A DNA stretch of 64,000 bases from Mucilaginibacter gracilis (GCF_003633615.1 NZ_RBKU01000001.1:5704001-5768000); one strand, 5' to 3'; shown: positions 33,550 to 43,020, counted from the first letter of the stretch. Numbers and translations are program-made. The notes: generated by a model not told the origin, from the letters alone.

Positions 33550-35670
33550 ATGACAGCCTTTAACAAAGCAGAAATACCCGTAACCTTATTGCTATTGCCT
33601 TTTTTGGCAGGGATGGGCCTGGCTGTTGCATACCCCTGTAATACGTTTGCGGTTACACTGCAAATAGCTTTGGGTGTATTGTTGCTGGGGTTTGTTGTAT
33701 TAAATCTCGGTTATCAAAAGTTCAATTTATATAAAGCAACCTGGCTTGGCGGTGTATTGATTTTTGCTTTGCTGTTAATTGCCGGTATGCTGGGTATTGA
33801 AACTAACCGGCAAATTAACGCGCCAAATCATTTTTCAAAAAACCCTTCGGCTTACCTTATTGCCAACATCAACAGCGAACCCAAACTTAACGCCGGAATT
33901 TTAAGGTTTACCGCTAAAATAGAACAAGCAGGCGATACCGATAAACTTAACACAACCACCGGTAATTTACTGGTTTTGGTAAAAATTGATACCGCGCATC
34001 AAATTAATTTGCAGTATGGCGACCGGCTGATTGTACCCGGCAAATTCACCCCCATTGAAGCCCCGCAAAACCCTGCCGAGTTTAACTATAAAGCTTACCT
34101 GGCGCATCAAAATATTTATCATCAGGCTTTTTTTATACAGCAACAGGTTGCAGTATTGCAGCATGGGCAAGGCAACCCTGTTATAGCATACGCCTTAAAG
34201 TTACGGCTCAACCTGGTTAACAAACTTAAAAGTGCAATAAGCGATACCGATGCCGTAGCCATAGCATCAACCATTATTTTAGGTTACCGGGCCGATTTAC
34301 GCAAGGAAGTGCAGGAAGCCTATGCCAAAACAGGCACCATGCACCTGCTATCGGTAGCGGGTATGCACGTTGGTTTGGTTTATTTAATTATAACTTTTGT
34401 ACTTAGCTTTTTGCCGTATGGTAAACGCAGTAAAGTTATTAAGGCTATTGTTTCTATTACCCTAATATGGTGTTATGCTTTAATTACCGGGTTTTCGCCG
34501 CCGGTTAGCCGGGCGGTGCTTATGCTTACTATGGTTATTATTGGCTTTAGTTTTAACCGCCACATTAACAGGCTTAATGTTTTGGCGGTATCGGCATTTG
34601 TATTGCTGCTCTATAATCCGTTTTATGTTTGCGATGCCGGCTTCCAGTTATCTTACATAGCCGTTTTTGGTATCATCATCATACAGCCCTACGTGTATAA
34701 ATGGGTGCATGTTAAAAATGCGATAGTCCGCGAAATTTGGCTGGTATGTTCGGTTTCCATTGCCGCGCAAATTATTTTGTTCCCCCTAGCGGCACTCTAT
34801 TTTCACGATTTCCCGGTTTACTTTTTGTTGAGCAATGTATTCATCATCGTACCTGCATTTATTATCATGTGTTCGGGATTGTTGTTTTTAGCCTTACCAC
34901 ATATACCCGCAGTTTCGGCATCATTAGGTTGGTTGTTACAAAAAACCATTGTTGTAATGAGCCAAACCCTGCAATTTTTAGAGCATGCGCCTTATGCCAG
35001 TATCAATAAAATTTGGTTGAGCCCTGCGGAGTTTTTATTAGCTTACGCGATTATAATTGCCACGTTTTGCTTTTTGGTAAAACGAAACAAGCAATGGCTG
35101 AAAGTAAGTTTATTGATAGCTTTATTATTATCAATCAGCTTTAGCTTAAAGGCTTACAGGGCGGCAAACACCAATAGCATCACCTTTTTTAGTTTGCGCA
35201 AAAACAGCGGTATGTTATTCCGCACAGGCAATTCGGCTTTTTTATTGACTGATTTGAACCCGCAGAATAAGGCTTACCAGTATTCAATACAGCCCTATCT
35301 GGATAGTTGCCGCATAACCAATTTACAAATGGCAGGTACAAATGTAAACTGTGGCAACTTACTTAAACAGGGCAACCTCATACAATTCGGAAATCAAAAA
35401 ATACTGATATTGGACAGCACTTTTGAAGGAAAAACATTTACTGATAAATTAAATATTGATTATATTTACCTAAGCAGTGGTACGCATGTAAACTTGCAGT
35501 ATTTAAAACAAAACTATACTTTTAAACTATTAATAGCCCCGGGCACAAATACTAACCGTTTAACCAGCCAGCTTGAACAACAGGCATTGGCCGAAAAGGT
35601 TAATTTTATAAACTTAAAACGTAACAAAGCACTTATATTGGTATCTAACAATCAAACTCAAAAAAAATAA
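33550..35670 (+). CDS. comEC: ComEC/Rec2 family DNA-uptake channel protein
   Basis: Protein of 706 aa. N-terminal DUF4131-like region with two membrane helices and an OB-like loop (about residues 20-200), then the competence domain with about ten helices; its hallmark HLLSVAGMHVGLVYLI (about residue 258) and ALITGFSPPVSRAVLMLT are present. The C-terminal ~170 residues keep the place of the metallo-beta-lactamase domain but lack its H-x-H-x-D-H metal site, as in many Bacteroidetes ComEC. A TTG-N17-TTAGTTTG promoter ends 8 bases before the start. Confidence 0.92.
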   Translation: MTAFNKAEIPVTLLLLPFLAGMGLAVAYPCNTFAVTLQIALGVLLLGFVVLNLGYQKFNLYKATWLGGVLIFALLLIAGMLGIETNRQINAPNHFSKNPSAYLIANINSEPKLNAGILRFTAKIEQAGDTDKLNTTTGNLLVLVKIDTAHQINLQYGDRLIVPGKFTPIEAPQNPAEFNYKAYLAHQNIYHQAFFIQQQVAVLQHGQGNPVIAYALKLRLNLVNKLKSAISDTDAVAIASTIILGYRADLRKEVQEAYAKTGTMHLLSVAGMHVGLVYLIITFVLSFLPYGKRSKVIKAIVSITLIWCYALITGFSPPVSRAVLMLTMVIIGFSFNRHINRLNVLAVSAFVLLLYNPFYVCDAGFQLSYIAVFGIIIIQPYVYKWVHVKNAIVREIWLVCSVSIAAQIILFPLAALYFHDFPVYFLLSNVFIIVPAFIIMCSGLLFLALPHIPAVSASLGWLLQKTIVVMSQTLQFLEHAPYASINKIWLSPAEFLLAYAIIIATFCFLVKRNKQWLKVSLLIALLLSISFSLKAYRAANTNSITFFSLRKNSGMLFRTGNSAFLLTDLNPQNKAYQYSIQPYLDSCRITNLQMAGTNVNCGNLLKQGNLIQFGNQKILILDSTFEGKTFTDKLNIDYIYLSSGTHVNLQYLKQNYTFKLLIAPGTNTNRLTSQLEQQALAEKVNFINLKRNKALILVSNNQTQKK

Positions 35671-35676
35671 ACTACA

Positions 35677-36336
35677 ATGAATATTATTTCAATTAAAAAT
35701 GTTGCTTTGGGCCTGGCTTTTTCGGCAACAGTTTTTGGTGCAAAAGCTCAAAATGTTATTACCGAGGGGCAGGCATCATACAGCATTGCTGTAGGCGGCC
35801 AAACAGCAAATGCTACAACGTACTTTAAGGGCGATACCAGTTCGTTAGCTTTTCAACGCGGCCCTGCACAAATTAAAATGGTGGGCACCAAAGGCGGCGA
35901 GTTTTTTGCTGTGTTTTTAGATGTACCCGTTGCCAGCATGAAAAAGGTTGCTATAGGTACTCCTGCCGAAATAGATGAGGCCCAGGCTAACGAACCACAA
36001 TATGCCTTCACCAAAACCGAAGAAACCAAAAAAATTGGCGATTTTAATTGCAAAAAATACGTAGCTAAAGATACGCGCGACGGTTCCACTTACGATTTGT
36101 GGATAACCACAGACGTAACTATCCCTGCCAACATGATAACCAAATTTTATTCATCGTTAGGTGGTACGCCTGTTTTGTTTACTTTTTTACAAAACGGCAA
36201 TGTTAAAGGCGCGCAGGTTGTTACATTAACAGCTGTTACTGCAACTAAAGTACCGGCAAATATGTTTAAAGTAACAGCCGACTATGAAAAAATGACTTTG
36301 ACCGATATGCAAAATATGGGTAAGGGCAGGCAATAA
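35677..36336 (+). CDS. Exported protein, GLPGLI/DUF4412-like
   Basis: Protein of 219 aa with a signal peptide (cleavage near AKA-Q) and a beta-rich body. Features such as VITEGQASYSI, YFKGDTSSL and DFNCKKYVAKDTRDGSTYDLWIT (a single Cys in the middle) resemble secreted DUF4412/GLPGLI-like proteins. Function unknown. It starts 6 bases after comEC and is probably cotranscribed with it; the transcript would end at the hairpin just downstream. Confidence 0.75.
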   Translation: MNIISIKNVALGLAFSATVFGAKAQNVITEGQASYSIAVGGQTANATTYFKGDTSSLAFQRGPAQIKMVGTKGGEFFAVFLDVPVASMKKVAIGTPAEIDEAQANEPQYAFTKTEETKKIGDFNCKKYVAKDTRDGSTYDLWITTDVTIPANMITKFYSSLGGTPVLFTFLQNGNVKGAQVVTLTAVTATKVPANMFKVTADYEKMTLTDMQNMGKGRQ

Positions 36337-36362
36337 GCCTACGCTTTAGTAACAATATGTTT

Positions 36363-36420
36363 AAGGTTTTTTAACATCGGGTTAATTTGGTTAATTTAGC
36401 GCCCGATGTTAAAAAACCTT
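36363..36420 (+). terminator. Strong hairpin terminator overlapping the next gene's start
   Basis: A perfect 19-base inverted repeat, AAGGTTTTTTAACATCGGG and CCCGATGTTAAAAAACCTT, with a 20-base loop and a run of six T at its end. The right arm contains the ATG and the first codons of the sulfatase gene. The loop contains TAATTTAG (36392-36399), near the -7 consensus, so the downstream gene can have its own start inside the hairpin region. Confidence 0.8.
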
Positions 36421-38277
36421 TTTTGCTTGGTTAGGTTTTACCTATTTTGGCTGATATTCTTCTTTATTACCCGCGTTACCTTCGAAATATACTTTCGCCA
36501 CAAGCTAAAAATAGCCAGCGTAAAAGAGATTATCGAATCGTTTTTATACGCCGTCCGGCTTGATCTGTCAACGGCGGCTTATATAGCCATTATACCCCTG
36601 CTTGTTTCCATCATAATATGGCTAGTTCCCGGTGCTAAAATTAAGGCCATATGGCTGCGCATTTACATTTGGATTTGCCTGGTGCTGGTTTGCTTTTTAA
36701 CCATACTGGATTTAAACATATTTACCGAGTGGGGAACCAAGGTTAACTATCGCGTTTTTGATAGCATTATCCATCAGTTTTCCGAGTCGCTGGCATCAAG
36801 CGGATCTTCGCCCATTGCCTTGTGCATTACTATTGGTGTGGTAATGCTTTGCCTGGGTATTTTTATTGCCGAAAAATTGATATTATACCGGTACAGGCCA
36901 ACAAAGGCTTCGGTTTCTTTTAAATTGGCTTCCTCGGCGTTTTTAATTTTACTTAATCTTTTCTTTATCCGGGGCGGGTTGCAACCTTCGCCAATTAACC
37001 AGAGTATGGCTTATTTTTCGAGCAAACAAATACTCAACCAATCGGCTTTAAACACGGAGTGGAACCTTTTTGATAATATTTTTGAAAACCTTAAAGCCAT
37101 ACATAACCCCTACCTGTATTTCGATCCTAAATTTGCCGATAGTTTATCGCGCACGTTATACGCCGGCAAAGCCGATACAACTTTGCATGTATTAACAACA
37201 ACCCGGCCCAACATTGTTATTTTTCAGTTAGAGAGCTTTACGGCCGATGTTATACAATCGTTAGGTGGCGATAAGGGTGTTTGCCCCAACTTTGAAAACT
37301 TTATTAAAAGCGGCATTTTGTGCGACAGCATTTACTCTGCCGGCGACCGTACCGATAAAGGTATTGTTGCTATTTTAAGTGCCTTCCCATCGCAAGCGGT
37401 GCGCACCATTGTTACCGATAATACCAAGCAAGAAAAATTGCCTTCAATATCTTCGGCACTTAAAGATGTGGGATACCATACTTCGTTTTATTATGGCGGC
37501 GAGGTGGAGTACATGAACTTTAAATCGTACTTACTGAGCCACAATATAGACCATATTACCAGCGAAGATAGTTTTGAACACCGCCAAATTGATACCAAGT
37601 GGGGCGTAGATGACGGTGCTATGCTTAACGCGCACATTCAATACCTTAATAAAGAAACCAAGCCATTTTTTAGTTTGGTAGAAACACTAACCAACCACGA
37701 GCCTTTTGACATGCCTGCCAAACCGCACTTTCCGGGCGATAGTGTGAGCAACCAGTTTAGAAGCACGGCCTACTACACCGATTCGGTTTTAAACTCATAT
37801 TTTGAGCAGGCAAAAAAGCAAGCCTGGTATAAAAACACCTTGTTTATTTTAGTTGCCGATCATGGTCATCGTTTGCCGCGTAACACCAACGAATCTTACA
37901 TGCCAGCTAAATATCACATACCCTTGTTATTGATGGGCGGTGCCATTAAAGACCAGTATCGCGGCATGAAGATACATAAACTGGGCGGCCAAACAGATAT
38001 TGCGGCTACCATTTTAGCACAGCTTAATTTACCTTACGCGCAGTTTAAATGGTCGAAAGATTTATTGAACCCCGGCAGTAAATCGTTCACGTTTTTTGAT
38101 TGGGATAACGGCTTCGGCTTTATTACTCCCGAGCAAGGCGTATCGTTTGATAATATTGGTAAAGAAACCATTTTTATTAAAAACCCTAAGGTGAGCAAGG
38201 CCGTTAACGAAAAGCATTTGCAATATGGCAAAGCCTATTTACAGCAGGTGTTTGCCGAGTATGTGGGAGGGCATTGA
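36406..38277 (+). CDS. LTA synthase family sulfatase / phosphoglycerol transferase
   Basis: Protein of 623 aa. Five N-terminal membrane helices (residues about 5-190), then an extracytoplasmic sulfatase domain. Metal and nucleophile sites: Glu in FQLESFTAD, Thr in GDRTDKG, and Asp-His in VADHGHRLP. This is the LtaS/OpgB-like fold. As Bacteroidetes do not make Gram-positive lipoteichoic acid, the acceptor is probably another envelope glycan or lipid (inference). No later Met precedes the first helix, so the start inside the hairpin is the only reasonable one. Confidence 0.9.
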   Translation: MLKNLFCLVRFYLFWLIFFFITRVTFEIYFRHKLKIASVKEIIESFLYAVRLDLSTAAYIAIIPLLVSIIIWLVPGAKIKAIWLRIYIWICLVLVCFLTILDLNIFTEWGTKVNYRVFDSIIHQFSESLASSGSSPIALCITIGVVMLCLGIFIAEKLILYRYRPTKASVSFKLASSAFLILLNLFFIRGGLQPSPINQSMAYFSSKQILNQSALNTEWNLFDNIFENLKAIHNPYLYFDPKFADSLSRTLYAGKADTTLHVLTTTRPNIVIFQLESFTADVIQSLGGDKGVCPNFENFIKSGILCDSIYSAGDRTDKGIVAILSAFPSQAVRTIVTDNTKQEKLPSISSALKDVGYHTSFYYGGEVEYMNFKSYLLSHNIDHITSEDSFEHRQIDTKWGVDDGAMLNAHIQYLNKETKPFFSLVETLTNHEPFDMPAKPHFPGDSVSNQFRSTAYYTDSVLNSYFEQAKKQAWYKNTLFILVADHGHRLPRNTNESYMPAKYHIPLLLMGGAIKDQYRGMKIHKLGGQTDIAATILAQLNLPYAQFKWSKDLLNPGSKSFTFFDWDNGFGFITPEQGVSFDNIGKETIFIKNPKVSKAVNEKHLQYGKAYLQQVFAEYVGGH

Positions 38278-38333
38278 AGTAGTAGTTTGTTTTTAAGCCT
38301 CATTAAGCAATAGCGGGGTTAAAATCGGGCATG

Positions 38334-38432
38334 TGCAGTTGCTTCATTCTTCGCAAAAAATACACCATACCCATTTTTCACACTACCTAATACCGTGCAT
38401 CTTGGTTCTTGAGTCTTGGCTCTTGATTCTGA
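38334..38432. repeat. Half palindrome core plus 3'-UTR arm
   Basis: GTGCAGTTGCTTCATTCTTC (38334-38353) followed by GCA resembles one half of the palindrome core. From 38401 to 38432 the minus strand reads, after the stop of the quinone oxidoreductase gene, AGAATCAAGAGCCAAGACTC and further CAAGA units, the same dialect as the smpB 3' flank. The other half of the core is not recognisable. Confidence 0.5.
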
Positions 38433-38437
38433 TTTTT

Positions 38438-39418
38438 TTACATCTCCAAAACTATCTTCCCCATATGTTCGCTGCTTTCCATCAGGGTGTGCGCCTGGGC
38501 GGCCTGGCTTGCAGTAAAGGTTTTGTAAACAACGGGCTTAATTTGCCCCGATGCCAGTAAGGGCCAAATGTATTGTTCGAGTTTTTGGGCAATGGCACTT
38601 TTAAAGTCAACATTGCGGCCACGCAGCGTAGAGCCGGTTATAATTAAACGCTTGCGCATAACCTCGGCAATATCTATTTTAACTTCGCGCCCCTTCATGG
38701 CGTTTATTTGTACCAGCCTGCCATCATTAGCCAGGCATTTAATGTTTTCGGGCGTGTAATCGCCTCCAATCATATCCAGTATCACATCAACGCCTTCGCC
38801 ATCGGTTAGCCGGGCAATAGCATCTGCAAAGTTTTCGGTTTTGTAGTTAATGGCTTTGGCTGCGCCCAGTTGTTGGCAAAACAGCAACTTATCTGCCGAG
38901 CCTGCCGTTACATACACCTTGCTGCCTAACGCCTTAGCCATTTGTATGGCAGTAACACCAATACCGCTGGAGCCGCCGTGTACCAGCAATGTTTCGCCGG
39001 GTTGCAGCTTCGCCCTATCAAAAACATTGCTCCAAACGGTAAAAAATGTTTCGGGTAATGATGCCGCTTCCGGCATTGATAAGCCCTTGGGTACAGGCAG
39101 GCACTGGCCCGCAGGTACGGCGCAAAACCCGGCATAACCGGCACCAGTAACCAGGGCGCATACCTCGTCGCCCACTTTCCACCGGGTAACTTGCGCGCCC
39201 ACTTCAACAACGGTACCCGCAATTTCTAATCCCGGAATATCAACCGATGCACCCGGCGGCGGCGGATAATTGCCCTTACGCTGTGCAACATCGGGCCGGT
39301 TTACGCCGGCGGCGGCAACTTTAACCAGTATTTCGGTAGCCAATATGGTTGGCATGGGGCGTTCCTGCATCTGCAATACTTCGGGTGCGCCGGGGTGGGT
39401 AATAACTATGGCCTTCAT
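38438..39418 (-). CDS. NAD(P)H-quinone oxidoreductase (zinc-free MDR, PIG3-type)
   Basis: Protein of 326 aa. N-terminal GroES-like domain (RPDVAQRKGNYPPPPGAS, ending PGLEIAGTV), Rossmann domain with HGGSSGIGVTAIQMAK, and the C-terminal SSEHMGKIVL. No zinc-binding cysteines. Reduces quinones or alkenals with NADPH. Single gene; the codon just after the stop opens a low-complexity repeat arm. Confidence 0.92.
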   Translation of the reverse strand: MKAIVITHPGAPEVLQMQERPMPTILATEILVKVAAAGVNRPDVAQRKGNYPPPPGASVDIPGLEIAGTVVEVGAQVTRWKVGDEVCALVTGAGYAGFCAVPAGQCLPVPKGLSMPEAASLPETFFTVWSNVFDRAKLQPGETLLVHGGSSGIGVTAIQMAKALGSKVYVTAGSADKLLFCQQLGAAKAINYKTENFADAIARLTDGEGVDVILDMIGGDYTPENIKCLANDGRLVQINAMKGREVKIDIAEVMRKRLIITGSTLRGRNVDFKSAIAQKLEQYIWPLLASGQIKPVVYKTFTASQAAQAHTLMESSEHMGKIVLEM

Positions 39419-39465
39419 TTAAAAAGTTAAACTATTGGTGTAGCATAATGTTTGGCGGCTATTTA

Positions 39466-40608
39466 TTACAACAGCAAAGTATCAATACGATAGCCCTGCA
39501 CCATATTGTGAAACGGCGACCAGGTAAAAACGGTAAACTGCCCGTCTTGCGAGGCAACCAGTGCAATGGCGTCGTGCTGGTCGTGTACAAACTGCGCGGC
39601 CGATAAGTGCCTCGTTCCGCCGGTTTGCGCCGGATGGATAAACAATGCCTCGCCGCCTACAATAGGCTCAATAAGGCAAACCTGTTTTATGCGGCTGCTA
39701 CCTTCGCGCATTACTATTTTGCTACCAAAGGCTAATAGTTTGTGTGTGGTGGTAATAACGCTTGCGCCGTCAACAGCGGTAAGGCCGGCAATATTATCCA
39801 CTTCGCGGCTTAGGGCGCTTTTTAAAAAAATATCACTTTTATCGGTACCCTCGTTCATAACCAGGTCGGCCAGTCCCGTAAAGGCGGGCTTAATGGCATA
39901 CTGCATGGGTTGTATGATAGATTGCCGCCAGGTATCGGTACCATCGGGCACTACCAGTAACGAACCGCCGTGCCCATGTGCGCGCATAGATACGGCAAGC
40001 TGTATGAGCACGTTAACCGAATCGTTCCACGACGATGGCGATGTAAAGCCTAGCAGTGCGGTAACAATGGCGGGGCAATCGGTAAGGGTGGCACTGTATT
40101 CGTCAATCACACGCACGTAATCGCCTTTTAAAACGGCTACATTGGTATATTTGCCTAAGCCGTAAATGCGGCGGTGCTTAATAACCAGCAAAGCCGGTTC
40201 GGATACATCCAAAACAAAACAAAAATTAGGTATGGTAATGGTAGTGCCCCATATTACCAGTTCGCCATCTTTTAGCCAAACGCCCAAATGTATACCGGCG
40301 CGCTCAATACCGGGACCTATTTTTACTAACGTACTTGACTTAAAAGGTAGTTCACGTTCAAAAATTAAAGCCTTCTCGGCTTCGGCAGGAGCCAAAAAGG
40401 CAATAGATATGCGTGGCGAGTGCCCTTCTTCTTTACGCAAACTGGCCCAAAAGGCCACATCAATTATTTGTTCAATAACAGCAATATCGGGGGCGGTAGC
40501 CAGTTTTTTTTCGCCGCCTGCATGTGCGGTTGCTATGTGGTGGGCAAAGTGTTTTTGCACGCTTGGTGCCACTTTGCAAGCTGCCTGATAGGTAGGTTGA
40601 TAATGCAT
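39466..40608 (-). CDS. DACNV-type protein with DisA_N-like (diadenylate cyclase-like) domain
   Basis: Protein of 380 aa, soluble. The C-terminal part carries a diadenylate-cyclase-like pattern: VDGASVITTTHKLLAFGSKI (DGA motif, about residue 285) and GGTRHLSAAQFV (about 335), where the usual R-H-R is R-H-L. The N-terminal ~240 residues are the extension seen in the DACNV sensor family. The altered motif suggests a nucleotide-sensing rather than a synthesising role, but activity cannot be excluded. Single gene with no clear partner. Confidence 0.75.
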   Translation of the reverse strand: MHYQPTYQAACKVAPSVQKHFAHHIATAHAGGEKKLATAPDIAVIEQIIDVAFWASLRKEEGHSPRISIAFLAPAEAEKALIFERELPFKSSTLVKIGPGIERAGIHLGVWLKDGELVIWGTTITIPNFCFVLDVSEPALLVIKHRRIYGLGKYTNVAVLKGDYVRVIDEYSATLTDCPAIVTALLGFTSPSSWNDSVNVLIQLAVSMRAHGHGGSLLVVPDGTDTWRQSIIQPMQYAIKPAFTGLADLVMNEGTDKSDIFLKSALSREVDNIAGLTAVDGASVITTTHKLLAFGSKIVMREGSSRIKQVCLIEPIVGGEALFIHPAQTGGTRHLSAAQFVHDQHDAIALVASQDGQFTVFTWSPFHNMVQGYRIDTLLL

Positions 40609-40744
40609 GTACCAAAGTTAAACTAATACTTTGTGTGGCAATAAGGTTGGCTACGGTAAAATTGTTTTCTTACAATACATTAATAATTGGCTTATATTTA
40701 TGTGCTTGCTTTTAGGCAAACCACCGAACAATAACCTTAAAACT

Positions 40745-42211
40745 ATGTTATTGCAACACATGGATTGGATTTTATTAGGCGAAATTATTTATGCCATTAT
40801 TGTTATCCTGGTTTGTTTGCGCATTATTTACGATACCCGCTCAACCAGTAAAACATCGGCCTATTTATTGTTAACGCTTTTTTTACCCGCCCTGGGTATC
40901 ATTATTTATTTTGTGGTAGGCGCCAACTATCGCAAAAACAGCCTTTACAGCAAAAAAATTATAAAAAACAGCCGCCTGCTTAACCAAATCAGGAAGGAGA
41001 TATACCTGCAATCAGAAAAAACATGGGACACCGGCGAGGCCGAAGTACAGCGCCATAAAAAACTGGCCCGCCTGCTGCTTAACGATAGTATGAGCCCCCT
41101 TAGCGGCAACAACGAAGTTAAGCTGTTGCTGAATGGCGAAAATAAATTTCCGGATGTGATAAAGGAGTTAAAAAAAGCCAAACACCATATCCACATAGAA
41201 TATTACATTTTTGAAGACGATGAAATAGGCAACCAAATAAAAGATGTATTAATTGAAAAGGCGCGCGCGGGTGTACAGGTGCGCTTTATTTACGACGATT
41301 TTGGCAGCCGCTCTATACGTAAAAACCTGGTGCCCCAGTTAATTGAGGCTGGTGTGCAAGCCTTTCCGTTTTACCAAATCTATTTTATGGCCTTAGCCAA
41401 CCGCGTAAATTACCGCAACCACCGTAAAATAATTGTGATTGACGGCTGCACCGGTTTTGTAGGTGGTATTAATGTGAGCGACCGTTACATTAACCACCCC
41501 AAACTCAATAACGAGTTTTTTTGGCGCGATACTCATTTGATGATTCGCGGGCCGGGAGTTTATTACCTGCAATATCTTTTTATATGCGACTGGAACTTTT
41601 GCGCCGAAACAGACCTTGAACCTATTGAACAATTTTTTTGTGCCGATAAAAGCAAAACATCTGATGCTATTGTGCAGATAGCGGCAAGCGGGCCCGATTC
41701 GGAAACGCCGGTACTCATGTTCTCGCTCATACAGGCCATAGGTATGGCCGAAGAAGAGATACTGATAACTACCCCCTACTTTATCCCCGGCGAGAGTTTA
41801 ATTGATGCACTAAACACCGCCGCCATGAGCGGGGTAAAGGTAAAGTTGCTTGTACCCGGCAAATCCGATTCGGCCTTTGTTGATTCGGCGGCGCGGTCTT
41901 ATTATGGCGAGATTTTACGCTCGGGTGTCGAAATTTATTTCTATCAAAAGGGTTTTATCCATGCTAAAACTATGGTATTGGATAGTAGCCTTTCTATCAT
42001 CGGCACAGCCAACATGGATCATCGCAGCTACGAACTTAACTTTGAGGTAAATGCTATGGTTTATGATGATAACTTAGCCAAACAATTGCGCCAATCCTTT
42101 TTTGACGATCTGGAAAGTTCCACTAAGGTTAGCCCTGTAGCATGGGCAAAACGGCCTTTATACAAGCAATTGCCCGAAAAATTAACCCGCCTGCTATCGC
42201 CGCTTTTGTAA
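40745..42211 (+). CDS. cls: Cardiolipin synthase
   Basis: Protein of 488 aa from MLLQHMDW. Two N-terminal membrane helices, then two phospholipase D HKD motifs: HRKIIVIDG (about 230) and HAKTMVLDSSLSIIGTANMD (about 415), each with the GG or N-D after. Makes cardiolipin from phosphatidylglycerol. A longer frame from 40631 lacks family resemblance in its first 38 residues and is not chosen. Confidence 0.94.
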   Translation: MLLQHMDWILLGEIIYAIIVILVCLRIIYDTRSTSKTSAYLLLTLFLPALGIIIYFVVGANYRKNSLYSKKIIKNSRLLNQIRKEIYLQSEKTWDTGEAEVQRHKKLARLLLNDSMSPLSGNNEVKLLLNGENKFPDVIKELKKAKHHIHIEYYIFEDDEIGNQIKDVLIEKARAGVQVRFIYDDFGSRSIRKNLVPQLIEAGVQAFPFYQIYFMALANRVNYRNHRKIIVIDGCTGFVGGINVSDRYINHPKLNNEFFWRDTHLMIRGPGVYYLQYLFICDWNFCAETDLEPIEQFFCADKSKTSDAIVQIAASGPDSETPVLMFSLIQAIGMAEEEILITTPYFIPGESLIDALNTAAMSGVKVKLLVPGKSDSAFVDSAARSYYGEILRSGVEIYFYQKGFIHAKTMVLDSSLSIIGTANMDHRSYELNFEVNAMVYDDNLAKQLRQSFFDDLESSTKVSPVAWAKRPLYKQLPEKLTRLLSPLL

Positions 42212-42257
42212 CAGAAAAAATATTCTATTAATTCTATAGATATTATAGATTAATTTA

Positions 42258-42265
42258 TATATTTG
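42258..42265 (+). promoter_or_regulatory. -7 box of tRNA-Cys
   Basis: TATATTTG, a perfect TAnnTTTG, ends 6 bases before the tRNA 5' end. So the primary transcript starts very close to the mature tRNA end. Confidence 0.6.
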
Positions 42266-42271
42266 CATCAT

Positions 42272-42342
42272 AGTCAAGTGGCCGAGTGGAGAGGTATGGG
42301 TCTGCAAAACCTTTTACGGCGGTTCGAATCCGTCCTTGACGT
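42272..42342 (+). tRNA. tRNA-Cys (GCA)
   Basis: Cloverleaf of 71 bases: acceptor arm G-T-C-A-A-G with C-T-T-G-A-C, D-arm GGCCGAGTGGAGAGG, anticodon loop CTGCAAA (anticodon GCA), T-arm GGCGG-TTCGAAT-CCGTC. Discriminator would be T (U73), as usual for tRNA-Cys. The first pair is A-G rather than a Watson-Crick pair in this reading, and the exact 5' end may shift by one base. No CCA is encoded. Confidence 0.9.
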
Positions 42343-42371
42343 CGAAGTTTAACTGACTTTGTTTATTTAGT

Positions 42372-42809
42372 ATGAAAAACGAAATTGATTGCCCTGTTGA
42401 CCTGGTATCGGTAAACGAAAACAAAGTACGCTTAGTTGCCTTACTGGTACTAACACTCGGTTTAGTTTACTTGTGGAATGGTTGGTGGGGCATCATCGTT
42501 TTATTGGTGGCCGATTTTTTATTGCGCTCGTTTAAATTAAATAAATATAGTGTGCTTGCCCTTGCAGCCGATGGTTTGGTTAAACTATTTGGAGTTAGTG
42601 CCAAACCAACCGACCAGGCCCCTAAGCGTTTTGCCGCACGGATGGGGCTTGCCTTTACCATAGTTATCTTATCTCTTCATTTTTTACAGCATACCAGTGC
42701 AGTTGTACTCACTGTGGCGCTCTGCCTTTTTGCTTTTTTAGAATCCTTTTTGGGTGTTTGTGTGGGTTGCTATGTATATAGCTATGCGCGCAGGTTCGGT
42801 TTGTTATAG
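42372..42809 (+). CDS. DUF4395 family membrane protein
   Basis: Protein of 145 aa with four membrane helices. Cysteine near the N-terminus (EIDCPVDLVSVNENKVR) and CVGCYVY near the end are hallmarks of DUF4395, where an N-terminal cysteine and a CxxC pair suggest redox or metal handling. The function is unknown. It stands 30 bases behind tRNA-Cys, which is curious for a cysteine-dependent protein but probably chance. Confidence 0.9.
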   Translation: MKNEIDCPVDLVSVNENKVRLVALLVLTLGLVYLWNGWWGIIVLLVADFLLRSFKLNKYSVLALAADGLVKLFGVSAKPTDQAPKRFAARMGLAFTIVILSLHFLQHTSAVVLTVALCLFAFLESFLGVCVGCYVYSYARRFGLL

Positions 42810-43020
42810 CGGCTTGTTGGCATATTAATTGCAACAATACCAATATTGGCGGCTGTGGCTCGCTATAATAATTACGTTGCATGTTGCTGTTCCCTTTTTA
42901 TCTCAATTATTCGTTGTTTACCAAAAGTTATAGCCTAATGCAAGCCGTTAAGCTATTAATAATTGTATTGCATGCAACTAACCATTTATGTAAGGCATGC
43001 GTATAACGAATAGGAACGAT

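Noticed and set aside
42881..43006. 41-codon hydrophobic frame upstream of the thioredoxin-like gene
   Set aside because: No promoter or ribosome-binding support, and it runs up to the next start without coupling; chance is more likely.
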